A DNA stretch of 64,000 nucleotides from Sinotaia quadrata (lineage: Eukaryota; Mollusca; Gastropoda; Architaenioglossa; Viviparidae): positions 1,141,001 to 1,205,000 of the forward strand of contig CM054182.1 of NCBI GenBank assembly GCA_028829895.1. Direction: 5' to 3'. Of the stretch, positions 10,906 to 23,241 are shown in pieces. The position numbers were made by a program, and so were the translations under genes. The notes under the pieces were generated by a model. That model was not told where the DNA came from. It did not search any database and saw only the letters and a list, made by a program, of their open reading frames with translations. Within the stretch, counting starts at the first letter, position 1. Every line of letters begins with the position of its first letter.

Positions 10906-11874
10906 CATCAAGACCGCTTGCTGCTGACATCTTCTACATTCGGCAAGTCCGAAGAAATGTACAAATGTAACCTATACCTTAGTGCAAAATATTTACAGGC
11001 ACGAATTTTGAAAAACTTGGCACTCGAGTACACACATTTCATTGTGACTTTAAAAGAAGCCTTTTCTAGCAGACTATTTTCTGCAAACAATATCACATCT
11101 CTACATGTTCTATAGAGTAATGTGTTTAATTTACTGTTTGTAATTCAGCATTTATCTGCTCTCTTTGTTCGAGAAGAGATTGTCTCCCTTGACTAAATAA
11201 TAATTACGCCAAGGAAATATCCGAATGGATCGATTAAATCTGCCGTATCGAGGTGAGAAAATCTATTTCACTATGCAATGCGGGAATTACAAATTATAAT
11301 TTAATCATTTTATTATTTCATTCTTAGTAATTTTTGTTACATGAAACTCTTTGTTACAGCATTTGCAGGTCAACGTATAATACTTGATTCATTGTGCGTT
11401 TAACGTAATCAGCCACTTGTAGTACTGATAATTGTAAACTAATTATATTGCAAATCGTTATCATACTTTTAGTTAACGTTTATTCATCAATAAACAGTTG
11501 CACAAGCAAACCACACAGTAGCTTAGTTTATTCACATCTTCTATCGTCTAAATAAAAAAAACAGGATTGTTGGTGGCTGGGCAATAGAGCTGTTGTACTC
11601 TAACCAGTAAATCATTCGTAGTTACTCTGCGGTCTGACCCTGGAATCTGAGCACTGCCTGTAATTTTAATTAATGCAGGGAGGGGAGGTGTGCATTGCAT
11701 TCACACTAACTACCACTCATCGTGACCACCCACTCCACCAACGGTCACAAGAGCAAAAAATTGAATGTGTGCCGAGACACGTGATCTGTCACGTTAATAC
11801 AGTTAATCTCGGATTCACTTAACGAATTGCAACATCTGTCATCCCACTTTTGCTCACGTGCATCACGTGATAGG

Positions 11875-12067
11875 TATTTACAGGAATTACGACCAGAAAC
11901 GGAAAATGTTCTACAGACATACACAGCCAAAGCTTGCAAATTACAGGAATTACGACCAGAAACGGAAAATGTTTCACAGACATACACAGCCAAAGCTTGC
12001 AAATTACAGGAATTACGACCAGAAACGGAAAATGTTCTACAGACATACACAGCCAAAGCTTGCAAAG
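11875..12067. repeat. 63-bp tandem repeat, 3 copies
   Basis: Unit TTACAGGAATTACGACCAGA plus AACGGAAAATGTTCTACAGA plus CATACACAGCCAAAGCTTGCAAA. Being 21 codons long it keeps several frames open on both strands; those ORFs are not taken as genes. Confidence 0.95.
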
Positions 12068-12136
12068 TAAATACTAACATTCTAGAAGAGATTAACGTGT
12101 AATATAATTTTAGAAGTAATTATGACTTGCACATAA

Positions 12137-12605
12137 ATTCATGTTTCAAGAGGTGTACCTGCAATATGTATTTACAATTGTGGTTTGCTGTAATATCTTC
12201 TTTCAAGAGGTATACATGCAATATGTATTTATGACTGTGGTGTTATGTAATATCTTCTTTCAAGAGGTATACATGCAATATGTATTTACAATTGTGGTTT
12301 GCTGTAATATCTTCTTTCAAGAGGTATACATGCAATATGTATTTATGACTGTGGTGTTATGTAATATCTTCTTTCAAGAGGTATACATGCAATATGTATT
12401 TATGACTGTGATGTTATGTAATACCTTCTTTCAAGAGGTATACATGCAATATGTATTTATGACTGTGGTGTTATGTAATACCTTCTTTCAAAAGGTATAC
12501 ATGCAATATGTATTTATGACTGTGGTGTTATGTAATACCTTCTTTCAAAAGGTATACATGCAATATGTATTTATGACTGTGGTGTTATGTAATACCATCT
12601 TGTAA
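12137..12605. repeat. 57-bp minisatellite, 8 copies, alternating then homogenised
   Basis: Unit CAAGAGGTATACATGCAATA plus TGTATTTATGACTGTGG plus a tail. The first four copies alternate between two variants (TTTACAATTGTGGTTTGCTG and TTTATGACTGTGGTGTTATG), the rest are all the second type, with a later CAAAAGG sub-variant. The plus-strand ORF through it is a repeat by-product. Confidence 0.95.
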
Positions 12606-12924
12606 GACGATTACGTATAATACAAATTTACAGTTATGGCTTGCACGTGTATATTCAAGAGCCGTTAACAAGTAAATGTTGTTGTTAACAAATAACGGCA
12701 GAAATGCAGAACGTCATGGATTAAAGCACCATTCTTTTGAAAGAAAATATTACAGGAATATATATCTAAAGAAGAAATTAGTTCCCTTTTCATCTAAAAT
12801 AGATGAAAATTCAAATCTCTCCTAGACACTCAATTCACGTCTTCGAAAAGAACACTTTCGTCAGTGTAAGTGTAGAAGCATAGTTGGCTGGTGAAGTTGT
12901 TCCTGCTTTTAATATCCGTTTTGT

Positions 12925-13310
12925 TTTGTAACTTTCGAAGTATTATACTGTGTTTGTAACTTTCCAAGTACTATACTGTGTTTGTAACTTTCCAAGCACT
13001 ATACTGTGTTTGTAACTTTCGAAGCACTATACTGTTTTGTAACTTTCCAAGTACTATACTGTATTGTAACTTTCGAAGTACTATACTGTTATGTAACTTT
13101 CAAAGTTTAATACTGTTTGTAACTTTCGAAGTACTATACTGTATTGTAACTTTCGAAGTACTATACTGTATTGTAACTTTCGAAGTACTATACTGTATTG
13201 TAACTTTCGAAGTATTACTGTAGTTGTAACTTTCGAAGTACTATACTGCATTGTAACTTTCGAAGTACTATACTGTATTGTAACTTTCGAAGTATTACTG
13301 TAGTTGTGTA
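12925..13310. repeat. 27-bp minisatellite, about 14 copies
   Basis: Unit TGTAACTTTCGAAGTACTAT plus ACTGTAT with length variants of 25-27 bp. TTCGAA is retained in most copies. Confidence 0.94.
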
Positions 13311-13589
13311 AGTTTAGAAATACTACCTTGTTTATTTCCTCAACGACTAACCAGTCAAAGACTTACTAATCGACTGACGCAGGCTGCTTACGGATGTGAT
13401 TCTGTATACTAATAGTGAATTATACATTGAGCGCGCTCGCTTATGCATGCATGAAAAATAGATAAGCAGTTTAAAACCAACTCGATGAGTCACTGAATTC
13501 GTCGAAATGTGAATATGAGCCATCTTTACATTTAGTGGACGGTAACACACACTTTACTACAAGAGGGCCACTACTTATTGTTTGAATAC

Positions 13590-14010
13590 TTCATTGTTGA
13601 ATACCAGAGGTATTGACTAGTAGTAAATATATTTGCTACAATAGGACTTCTGCTATTGAATACCAGAGGTATTGACTAGTAGTAAATATATTTGCTACAA
13701 TAGGACTTCTGCTACTGAATACCAGAGGTATTGACTAGTAGTAAATATATTTGCTACAAGAGGACTTCTGCTATTGAATACCAGAGGTATTGACTAGTAG
13801 TAAATATATTTGCTACAATAGGACTTCTGCTACTGAATACCAGAGGTATTGACTAGTAGTAAATATATTTGCTACAATAGGACTTCTGCTATTGAATACC
13901 AGTCAATACTACAAGTATTCATTATTTGCTACAAAAGACTTCTGCTATTGACTACCAGTCAATACTACAAGTATTCATTATATGCTACAAAAGACTTCTG
14001 CCATTGCTAT
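13590..14010. repeat. 59-bp minisatellite, 5 good and about 2 shortened copies
   Basis: Unit TATTGAATACCAGAGGTATT plus GACTAGTAGTAAATATATTT plus GCTACAATAGGACTTCTGC. The right copies have an internal change (CAGTCAATACTACAAGTATTC). Confidence 0.94.
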
Positions 14011-14332
14011 TGAATACATATTTGTTGAATGCAGAGTAATGCCTAGTGGTATTCAACGAACATATTCTAGCTTTTGATATTGTTACTATTATTATTATAT
14101 ATGTTAAAATTCGCGTTTCAAGTTACCTAATTTAGTGGAAGATATGCAGGTTGTTGTGTCTGTAGACAATTTCACAATGACACTCTGTCTTGGACGTTAT
14201 TGGCTCTACGGAACTCCTGCTTCTGTGACTAAAATGCTGAACCGATTTTCTCTCACTGAATTAATCACAAATTCAGAACTCAACAAGAATGACAATTAAA
14301 CATCGTCCACAAAGTATATTTTCTTCACTCAC

Positions 14333-14443
14333 CGGAAATTTCATGGCATTAGCTGCAGCCAGGACTGCTTGTCTGTCTGCTTTCAGTCCTGACCGTCCCA
14401 AAGTGTAGAGAAATAAAGCCTTCAGTTTACGTCCCAAAGTCAT
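14333..14443 (-). CDS. Probable first coding exon, product unknown
   Basis: Minus strand: ATG at 14443 starts 37 codons beginning MTLGRKLKALFLYTLG and ending AAANAMKFP, directly followed by a near-perfect donor (CCG|GTGAGTGAAG); phase 0. An in-frame TAA lies 18 nt upstream of this Met. An upstream ATG in good context opens a 21-codon overlapping uORF (MDRDDLGHSR), which could damp translation or mean another frame is used. The basic, Ala-rich helix-prone peptide could be a targeting or soluble N-terminus. Downstream exons should lie at lower coordinates, but I cannot link any securely. Family not recognised. Confidence 0.45.
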
Positions 14444-14723
14444 CGGCGACCTCTGTTTTTAGGCGACTGTGACCTAGATCATCTCTGTCCATGCCTTTTA
14501 AACCCCCATGAACAAAGGTGGGAAGGGAGCAGAGAGGGTGATGGGGTGATGGAGCACTGGTGTTCAGGGAGGCACGTCCCATCCCTACCGTTTGACATTT
14601 TGAAGATGGAGCAAGCGGGAGAAGGGGATAGCTAGCTACGTGAGAGAAATGAGTTTTTAAGCCGATTATTTGACTGTTAGTTTCTTCGTCTGGCTGGGTT
14701 TATTAGCTTTGTTCCTATGAGCA

Positions 14724-14994
14724 ATCTACACGTTATAATGGTTGTTCTCTATCGCCAGGCAAGAGAAATCTACACGTTATAATGGTTGTTCTCTATCGCC
14801 AGGCAAGAGAAATCTACACGTTATAACGGTTGTTCTCTATCGCCAGGCAAGAGAAATCTACACGTTATAACGGTTGTTCTCTATCGCCAGGCAAGAGAAA
14901 TCTACACGTTATAACGGTTGTTCTCTATCGCCAGGCAAGAGAAATCTACACGTTATAACGGTTGTTCTCTATCGCCAGGCAAGAGAAATCGAGG
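14724..14994. repeat. 43-bp minisatellite, 6 copies
   Basis: Unit AATCTACACGTTATAACGGT plus TGTTCTCTATCGCCAGGCAAGAG. It lies just upstream (5', minus strand) of the 14443 exon, so it could sit in that gene's promoter region. A 78-bp doublet (ACGGTATTACTACTTTTGTT) follows at 15047-15170. Confidence 0.95.
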
Positions 14995-15199
14995 TTTTAA
15001 AAGAATCTGTGAAAATGAAATCCATATTATATGTCGGAAATATACACGGTATTACTACTTTTGTTAGAGTTATTTCTCCTGAAATGGAGATTGGGATGTA
15101 TTCTAGCCAATCATCACTGACCGACGGTATTACTACTTTTGTTAGAGTTATTTCTCCTGAAATGGGAGTTAGACGTACTTCCAATTATTCTCTGTTAAT

Positions 15200-16540
15200 A
15201 CAAGTGTGGTCATTTAAAATTTGTTTAGTTTGAATATGCTTGTAGCCTAATATGTATTTCTAATGTGTTTTATTTGTGCTACTAATATGTTTTGTACTGT
15301 GTTTCTAGTATGTGTTTGTAATGTGTGTTGTAATTTGTTTCTAGCATGTATTTTTAATGTGTATTTTAAAATATGCTTCTAATGCACATTTTAACAGGTG
15401 TTGTCATATTTGTCTCTAGTATGAGTTTTTTAAATGAGTTTGTAACGAGTTTCTAGTGCGTTTTTTAGTTATGATCTAGTAGGTCATTTTTCACAATATG
15501 TGTTTATAATATGTGTTTTATATGTGGGTTGTAATATTTTCCCTAGTATGTGCTTAATATGTCTTATAAAGTGTTTCTAGTGTAATAATAATTGTATGCT
15601 AGAGTCACAGCTTTCTAATATCTAGTGCAAAAATGTAAATTAGAACAATGATGGATTTTCTTGACTGTGTTTATCTAGTGTAAATAATTACTTGAATACT
15701 AAGATCTTCAATTAGTTCATATCTTCTTTTGGTTTGAATTAGTACTGAGTTGTAGTCAGTGTTCTTCTCGGGCTGGATTAGTCCTAACAGTAGTAAAGAA
15801 TGTATTTACAGAGAAATAGTTATAATAAGCTGATGTTTATTTGCTGAGAGAATTAGAGTTAGGTTTTAGCCTGCAAAATGTTTACACAGAAGCCCTCAGT
15901 GACTTGACCCCAACATCTGCAGTGATCTAAATACAGAAACACTTTCTTCATGATATCGGACACTCACAGTGATCTAAATACTGAAATACTGTCTTCATGA
16001 TATCGGACACTCACAGTAAACTGAACATGCCCTTAATATTCCATTATTTCCATCAGAACAATAGTGACCTAATTATGGACCACACTTTATTCATTATACA
16101 GGAAACAGTGATCTAAATATGAAAAACTTATTTTTTTTACAAGAATTTAGTGATAGAGTATATATACATAGTCATGCATTTTTTACACTATAAACACAAA
16201 ATTATCAAAAGGGAGTACCTCAATATATATTTTTTAAAATAGAGCATAAACATGCCAGTTGGCTGCTAAAGAAAATCTTTGTCCTTTACAGACATAGGGT
16301 GTATCCAGAAGAAATAAAATAAAATATTTCACTGGAACTTTCTTTAAATCCCATATATGTCCTGTGATGTAAATTAACACGACTCAAGGACACGAATTAT
16401 TTGCACCAGAAACACACATTTTTAGAATTATATAAAATATTTAATTACACCAGCATACACATTTACAGAATCATATAAATATTTAATTACACCAAACAAG
16501 TGACAAAGAGATCAACACTAACGTCATGTGGACAATACCG
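15200..16540. other. AT-rich unique DNA with degenerate about 20-bp repeats
   Basis: From 15230 to about 15600 a loose TAATATGTGTTTCTAGTATG-like repeat is visible; a two-copy TGATCTAAATACNGAAA repeat is at 15925-16020. No exon is supported. Confidence 0.6.
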
Positions 16541-17900
16541 CCAAAGAAGAAAAACAGCACTACACACTACACAGACGCTGAAAGACGAGAAAAAGACAAG
16601 CCTTCACAGACTCCAACAAACAGCATAGAGACCAAAAAAGAGCCAGGCTCGAGCCACCAACACGAAAGAAAAAGAAATACAAACTAAAACAGACGACAAC
16701 AAACAAAAGAAAAACCACAAAATAGCCAACACGCAGACTAAGACACCAGAAAGACAGAAAAATACATCCAAACAGTTGAATGCCCAAAGGAGGAAAAAAT
16801 ACATTCAAACAGTTGACTGCCCGAAGGAGGAAGAAAATACATTCAAACAGTTGACTGCCCAAAGGAGGAAAAAATACATTCAAACAGTTGACTGCCCAAA
16901 GGAGGAAGAAAATACATTCAAACAGTTGACTGCCCAAAGAAGGGAGAAAATACATTCAAACAGTTGACTGCCCAAAGGAGGAAGACAAAAGAACAGAGAT
17001 TGAGGCCGCCACCGTAGAACTTCGAGGAGCACTAGTGGCCCTCCCCTCCCACCGCGGCCAGAGTCACCTCCTAGGGCTGCAACAACATCGATAACAACTA
17101 CAACAACCACAGCAGACAGCCAAGAAGGATAAGCAGCAGAACAGAACTCCAAAACCAAAAAAAAACATCGCCCACCACCACACATCAGAAGACAACAACA
17201 GCATCAGAATAATCAGCAACAACAACAGAAACCATCACAGCAATACCAAGAACACAACCACCGCCGACATCAACGACAACAATGGCGACGACACATGCAG
17301 TGGGGATATTATAACCACCCCATTGCTGACATGATCCAAATGCTTCTAGACCACCTTTACTGGCCGCCAGTGCCTGCTTTCACACATCCCAACAGACACC
17401 GTGGACAACTACGACGCCAGCACCAACACCAACACCAACAACGTCAAAATCACCAGTGAGGAGGACAGGGAGTTGAACATCCTGGACATAGGTACACTCA
17501 GGGTAAAGACTTGGTGCGCCACTAGCCCGAGCTCTGTAATACAACCACTCCCGTCTTCTCACATGAACATCAGAGATGGCAACGACAACAACAACAGCGT
17601 CAAATCGAGTTTTAGTCCACAGACTACCGGTCTAAAGCCTGTTTCTGCCAGCCAAACATGATTAAAGCAGCAGACGAGGGTACTACAAACTCTGCCACTC
17701 AAAGACTCAACAACAGACAGCAGGGCACCCAGACAACACCACCACAAATACAACAACAACCATCACAAACATGGACAGAGCAACACTCAAGTGACAACAT
17801 AACAGGCACAAAACACAAGAAAAGAAAAATACTCACTACAATCGAAACGGAGCAAGCAGCAGAAAAAAAACGATAACACTGCCTGCAACACACAACAGCC
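16540..17900 (+). other. T-poor, A/C-rich strand-asymmetric block
   Basis: The plus strand is very poor in T, above all from 16540 to 17300. Several overlapping plus-strand frames encode Gln/Asn/His/Thr-rich peptides, for example a run ending in the readable segment QWGYYNHPIADMIQMLLDHL (about 17300), then ORFs at 17404-17661 and 17658-17876, the latter ending in a basic tail (KHKKRK). Sense-strand bias of this sort is typical of the 5' region of LINE-type elements, but no reverse transcriptase or zinc-knuckle motif is present. It is probably a broken mobile-element region or low-complexity coding remnant. Confidence 0.35.
16778..16985. repeat. 37-bp tandem repeat, about 5.5 copies inside the T-poor block
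   Basis: Unit AAATACATTCAAACAGTTGA plus CTGCCCAAAGGAGGAAG with one- or two-base indels. Confidence 0.94.
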
Positions 17901-17935
17901 ACCACCCTCTTCAGAATACAGTGAGAAGAGGAAGA

Positions 17936-18004
17936 CTCCACAGGAATCCTCTAAAAACTGAAAACATCAAGAAGATGAAAGGTTTTCACGCAATTCCTGT
18001 GGAG
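17936..18004. other. Short inverted repeat (12-bp arms)
   Basis: CTCCACAGGAAT at 17936 is matched by ATTCCTGTGGAG ending at about 18004, enclosing about 45 bp. Position at the end of the T-poor block suggests an element terminus or hairpin. Confidence 0.5.
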
Positions 18005-19220
18005 AAAAAGAAAACGTAAAGAAGAAAAAGAAAGCAATACATATTAATGCATTAGCACTAGAAAAACACACTTTCCTATACGTGTATGGTACATATTTAC
18101 ATCATAAACACCTCTTGCCTTAAATATGCGTACTACATACACACCACAGACATACAGTGATTACACCATAGACAGTGCTAATATTTTATTCATACTGGAA
18201 ATACGCATTTACATGGACATGCAGCACTCCCTGGCCTTACTTGAAGAGCACCTCAAATGTGGGACACTTAGAGCTGTGGTTTAAATAAGAAAGACATTGA
18301 CTTGTTGCAAACTGTATGATCGTGAGCATTTGTCGCAACAGCCACCATCTTTGGAAAGGTTATGTGTAAATTGACTTTAATTACTTTTCTGAAACTCTAC
18401 TCTCATTTCTGTAATGATATCCATGAACTTCATTATGTATTTATGTTAAATGACTGCTTATGTCTATGCTAGAATAAACTGAACAATTGTCCAGCGTTAA
18501 TTGAACATTGTTGTGAAGTGATGTAAATGCCAATGCTCTTTTGATTATATTCGGATGTTGTATATTTGATTGTAGATTTAATAAATTTATTGACCTTACA
18601 AATATTTGATAGCCATATGTTGGAGAGATAATGGGTGGACGGGGCTCGTTAAATATAGATTAAAGACTAAATTATCTTCTCTTTGGTAAGACATTTTCCA
18701 CGTACGGAAATATTGTGTGACGGTAAATGTTTGTCTTTAATGTTGTGGAAGAGAGAAAACGTTTACAGCACCCGTATATCCGCCAAGTGGGAGAGACGAG
18801 TGGTGTTTTCTGGAGAATTATTAATTACATAAATTATGATTTTTATCATTTGTAATTAGTTATGGATGATTAAATAATAATAATCATAACCATAATCAAT
18901 AACTAGTGTGGCGTGGGCATCACAAAATACACACTTAATTACAACAGAACCACATAGGGACCAAATGTACGCGATATGTCTTACAGCAGAAGACATTTTT
19001 ATATACACATATACGTAATCACATCAGAACCACACAGAACAATGAACTATACACAGTATCTCTTCATTCCAGAAAAAATAGTATCCTACCTGAGTATATA
19101 CCTGTTCACACCAAAAAACCACTCAGTAATCAAACAATCAAACATACTTAATTAAGAAATTCTGTGACAAGCATATAGATTATAGATATACAAAGTCCAG
19201 ATTACTCCGTAAACAAATAC
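18005..19220. other. Unique AT-rich DNA, no gene seen
   Basis: No splice-flanked ORF or repeat of note; scattered ORFs are short. Confidence 0.6.
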
Positions 19221-19575
19221 ACTCACTGTTTGTTTAAAAGAGAAGAAATTCTGTGACACCTAAGCATACTTACACTCACTGTTTGTTTACAAGAGAAGAA
19301 ATTCTGTGACCTAAACATACTTACACTCACTGTTTACAAGAGAAGAAATTCTGCAACCTAAACCTACTTACACTCACTGTTTGTTTACAAGAGAAGAAAT
19401 TCTGCAACCTAAACCTACTTACACTCACTGTTTGTTTACAAGAGAAGAAATTCTGTGACCTAAACATACTTACACTCACTGTTTACAAGAGAAGAAATTC
19501 TGCAACCTAAACCTACTTACACTCACTGTTTGTTTACAAGAGAAGAAATTCTGTAATCTAAACATACTTACTCAT
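19220..19575. repeat. About 51-bp minisatellite, 7 copies
   Basis: Unit ACACTCACTGTTTGTTTACA plus AGAGAAGAAATTCTGTGACC plus TAAACATACTT; two copies lack TTTG. Confidence 0.94.
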
Positions 19576-19961
19576 ACTAAGGTCTCCAGAAATGAAACCA
19601 AAGAAAATAGTAAAAAGTTCAAGAAGAAATTTTGTGACAGAAGCGCAGACTGCATGCTTAGATGAATGTTGTGACGATTATAACTAAATATATTTCATTT
19701 CAAACTTCTTTCGAACTATCAGATATATAGCTAAAAATTAATATCGTTAAACTTGTTATGAATGTTACGAACCAAACAAACACACTGGCCATTTTTACAA
19801 AATTATAGGCCATTGTTTATATCCGTTTCACGAAAGAAAACCCAACATCAACAACAAATGCTAACATACAAATATTTACGAAAGGGACTTTAGATTTTTA
19901 CGGATACATTTCCACGGCTGGTAATGTTATAATTATTCTTCCTTAATCCTGAAACTTGACA

Positions 19962-20155
19962 GTGATATCGACATTATTGTCATATCAAGGCTTGAGGTCA
20001 ACAGGAGATTTGCTAACAATTATGATCTCACTGCACTGTATTTATGATGGAGTTCGAACATTATTACCATGTCATCAAGGCTTGAGGTCAACAGGAGATT
20101 TGCTTACAAATATGATCTCACTGCACTGTATTTATAATTGCAGTTCGAACATTAT
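19962..20155. repeat. About 92-bp tandem duplication
   Basis: Two copies containing ATCAAGGCTTGAGGTCAACA and GGAGATTTGCT. Confidence 0.9.
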
Positions 20156-20234
20156 TAGAAGTGGGTTCAATCTGGTCGGTCTAGGGGTTTTGCTCACATT
20201 AATTTTAAGTGTCTGCTTTCACGTGTTTCTAACT

Positions 20235-20700
20235 AACACTCGTCTTGTTTTTCGGTCGTGATGGAGGTGGTGGTGGTGTGTGGCAAAGGGGGATGGGTGG
20301 GTGAAAGTGGAGGTGGGGGAGATCACGGGATTTTGTGAAGCCCGAGCCACAAATCATCCGACGATTATTGCCAGGGTCAGTACATCCAGACCTCAAGGAC
20401 TCCAGGAACTGCACGAACTCCCTGGTCGTTCATCTTCACAGTGCGTCATCAAGCACAGGCTATTTGTTTTTGACAGGGGAAACAACCGCGTCTGTTGTCA
20501 TTTATTTATTTTGTTCTCTTTCTTTTTTCTTCTTTTTTCTTTTCTTCTTTTTTTTTTTGTTGGGGGTAGTGGTGGATATTTTGTTTCAGTTTTTTTTTAT
20601 TAGTTGTTGTTTTGTTATGTTACATACTCGTAATGTCTCGTGCCTCTTTGTTTACCTTCCATCTGTCTCAAATAAAAATGTTATTTAATAACATAGTTTT
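20235..20700. other. G-rich then T-rich segment, unassigned
   Basis: GGTGG-rich sequence at 20260-20320, a GC-rich segment at 20330-20490 open on plus in two frames (for example ATNHPTIIARVSTSRPQG), a T-rich tract at 20515-20600, and AATAAA at about 20669. It could be a terminal exon and 3' UTR on plus, but there is no convincing acceptor. Confidence 0.25.
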
Positions 20701-20821
20701 AGTACTTTATTTTTTAAAATACTTTAAATAGAAGTCAGGCGTTGTAACAGTCATATTTGTTTTGACCTCTGAACTGTGCATATGTGTTCATTGTATATAC
20801 TGAAATCATGCTAACAGTCCA

Positions 20822-21118
20822 TTAAACCTCAGTCAAATTAAAGCTAGAGCAGTTTTGCACTTAATCAAATTAAAGCTAGAGCAGGTTTACACTTGATCAT
20901 ATTAAAGCTAGAGCAGGTTTACACAATCAAATTAAAACTAGAGCAGGTTTACACAATCAAATTAAAACTAGAGCAGGTTTACACTTGATTATATTAAAGC
21001 TAGAGCAGGTTTACACTTAATCAAATTAAAGCTAGAGCAGGTTTACACTTGATCATATTAAAGCTAGAGCAGGTTTACACTTACTCAAATTAAAGCTAGA
21101 GCAGGTTTACACTTAATC
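20822..21118. repeat. 32-bp minisatellite, 9 copies
   Basis: Unit ATCAAATTAAAGCTAGAGCA plus GGTTTACACTTA with 3-4 base deletions in two copies. Confidence 0.95.
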
Positions 21119-21391
21119 TGGTTTCATTTTTAGTTTTGCCATCGCTTGCTTAAATATATTCATATATTAACTTTTGGACTTAGTCTTATGCTTTCTCTGA
21201 TGTTATATATCAAGGAGAATTGTTGAAAGCAGAATTGTTTGTATATTTTATTGTCAAGCGTGACTTGTGTCTGTTATTAAGCGACTGAAACTTACATGTT
21301 CGTTATTAAGAACATAACAAGTACATGTACTTTACAATGCATGACAAAGATATATATATAGAGAGAGAGATTCACACTCACACGCAATTAC

Positions 21392-21418
21392 CTCCCTCCC
21401 CCCCAAAAAAAAAAAATG
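21392..21418. repeat. C-run directly followed by A-run
   Basis: About 7 C joined to about 12 A. The same C-to-A junction recurs elsewhere in the window. Confidence 0.9.
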
Positions 21419-21649
21419 AAAGTTGCTTTAATAACTAAAATCATGAACGGTTTAGCAGGGGAGAATGAACTAATGTATATTGTGCACAAGATAGCTAACT
21501 ACTATAACTACTAACTACTATAACTACTAACTACAAAAGATAGCTAACTACTGACACCAAAGATGAATCGTTATAAAAATTTAAAAAAACCTGCTACAGA
21601 CATTATTTAGCTATTTGTTTGTGATCATTCCCAAATGTATTTCTTCAGT

Positions 21650-21955
21650 GTTGCAATATGATATGTCTTACTAATTTTTTTAAAGTTATGATCTTCATTC
21701 GATAACATTCTAAGGAAAAAACATTTCCTTTCAAAGAAACCATCAAGAAAGCTGTAATATTGTGCAGAGGTGTTACAGCATATTTATACTTACACGTCAT
21801 ACTTATTTTTATTCGGTTATGATCTTCGTTCGATAACATTCAAAGGAAATGTATTTCCTTTCAAAGAAATATTCAAGAAAGCTGTTACATCGTGCAGAAG
21901 TGTTACGGCATTTTACGTCATACTTATTTTTATTAGGTTGAAAGGAAAAACATTG
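21650..21955. repeat. About 145-bp tandem duplication, diverged
   Basis: Two copies, each with TTATGATCTTCATTCGATAA, TTTCCTTTCAAAGAAA and CAAGAAAGCTGT; about 10-15 per cent different by eye. Confidence 0.88.
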
Positions 21956-21960
21956 TTTCG

Positions 21961-21961
<1 letters not shown>

Positions 21962-22044
<83 letters not shown>
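21962..22044. repeat. Compound (GT)n(GA)n microsatellite
   Basis: (GT) about 23 repeats passing directly into (GA) about 17 repeats. Confidence 0.98.
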
Positions 22045-22046
<2 letters not shown>

Positions 22047-22369
22047 CACATTAAGCGTTAGTATCATACAAAGTACGTATATACGCATCCCACAATGTAT
22101 AACGAACAAAATTATACAGTTCAGCCAGACAACTTAACAAGTGACACAAATGTGCATGCCTGCTAGTCAAAATGCTTAGCAGGAGAGAAAACTATTAAAA
22201 AAAAAAAACGTTTTCTTTACAAAACAGTGTGGGCTTTTGACTGCTTGGCGTCATTATGTTGACAGTAATAGCTGAAGATGGTAATTCGATACAGTTTTGT
22301 TACTTCCAAAGAAAAACTTGTTAGCCGAATCCAGATTACAAGATAATGTGTAAGACAGAGCTGAAAAGC

Positions 22370-22500
22370 GTAGTAGTAGTAGTAGTAGTAGTGCCGCTTT
22401 CTATGTCCCGTAGGAATTGCTGTAAAACTTTTCATCTTGGCGATGTTTTCAGTTTTGGGGGGATTCCTGTGGTGCCTTCGTCCTTTCACTGGTTTTCAAG
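22370..22500 (-). mobile_element. Short dispersed-repeat fragment, related to one at 29.6 kb
   Basis: After a (GTA)n run at 22370-22392, the minus strand reads PPKTENIAKMKSFTAIPTGH. A segment at about 29620-29690 reads ENIVKIKSLMRLVGKD in the same orientation, and the DNA matches (CTTTTCATCTTGGCGATGTT against CTTTTTATCTTCACGATATT). Two related copies point to a mobile element; the type is unknown. Confidence 0.4.
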
Positions 22501-23102
22501 GAGGGTGGGATAGGGTGTTCTTGCGTTGTTTGGTCTGTGTGTTGTATTTCCATGTCTGCTCATTGTCACGACTGTTGATGTGTTTGCTTAAGTCGATGGG
22601 TCGGTTTTTTTTTATATTATTATTTTTAAAAAAATTATAGTAGGTGGAGTGTGTTTGTCTCTAAGAGGTATATGATAAGTGCTAGGTGTACGTGGCTTTG
22701 GTTGTGTTCCTTGGGGTATAGGAGTGCTTGGGTGGAGAATGGTAAGTTTAATAGGTCTGTTGTTTCATTGATGATTTTTCTTTCCTCAGTGTATTTATTG
22801 CACTGTTCATTTATTTTTCTTTTGACTGGAGCATAAAAGCATCTTTAATTTGACTGATTTGAATTTAATTATTTTGTGTTTGTTTGGATGTCTCTTTGTG
22901 ACTGACTGACGGGACAGTACATACACACACTTGATGGATTGAGTGAGATACTGCCTGCCTGATTCACTGAGAACTTCTGACGTAATTTTGCGGTTTTGTA
23001 TTTATACTGTTTCTTGAACTAAGTGAAATTATTTTTTTTTTATCAATTTAAATATGAACAACTTAATTAGATATCATGACTCTGAGAAAGGAGATGCATT
23101 GG

Positions 23103-23241
<139 letters not shown>

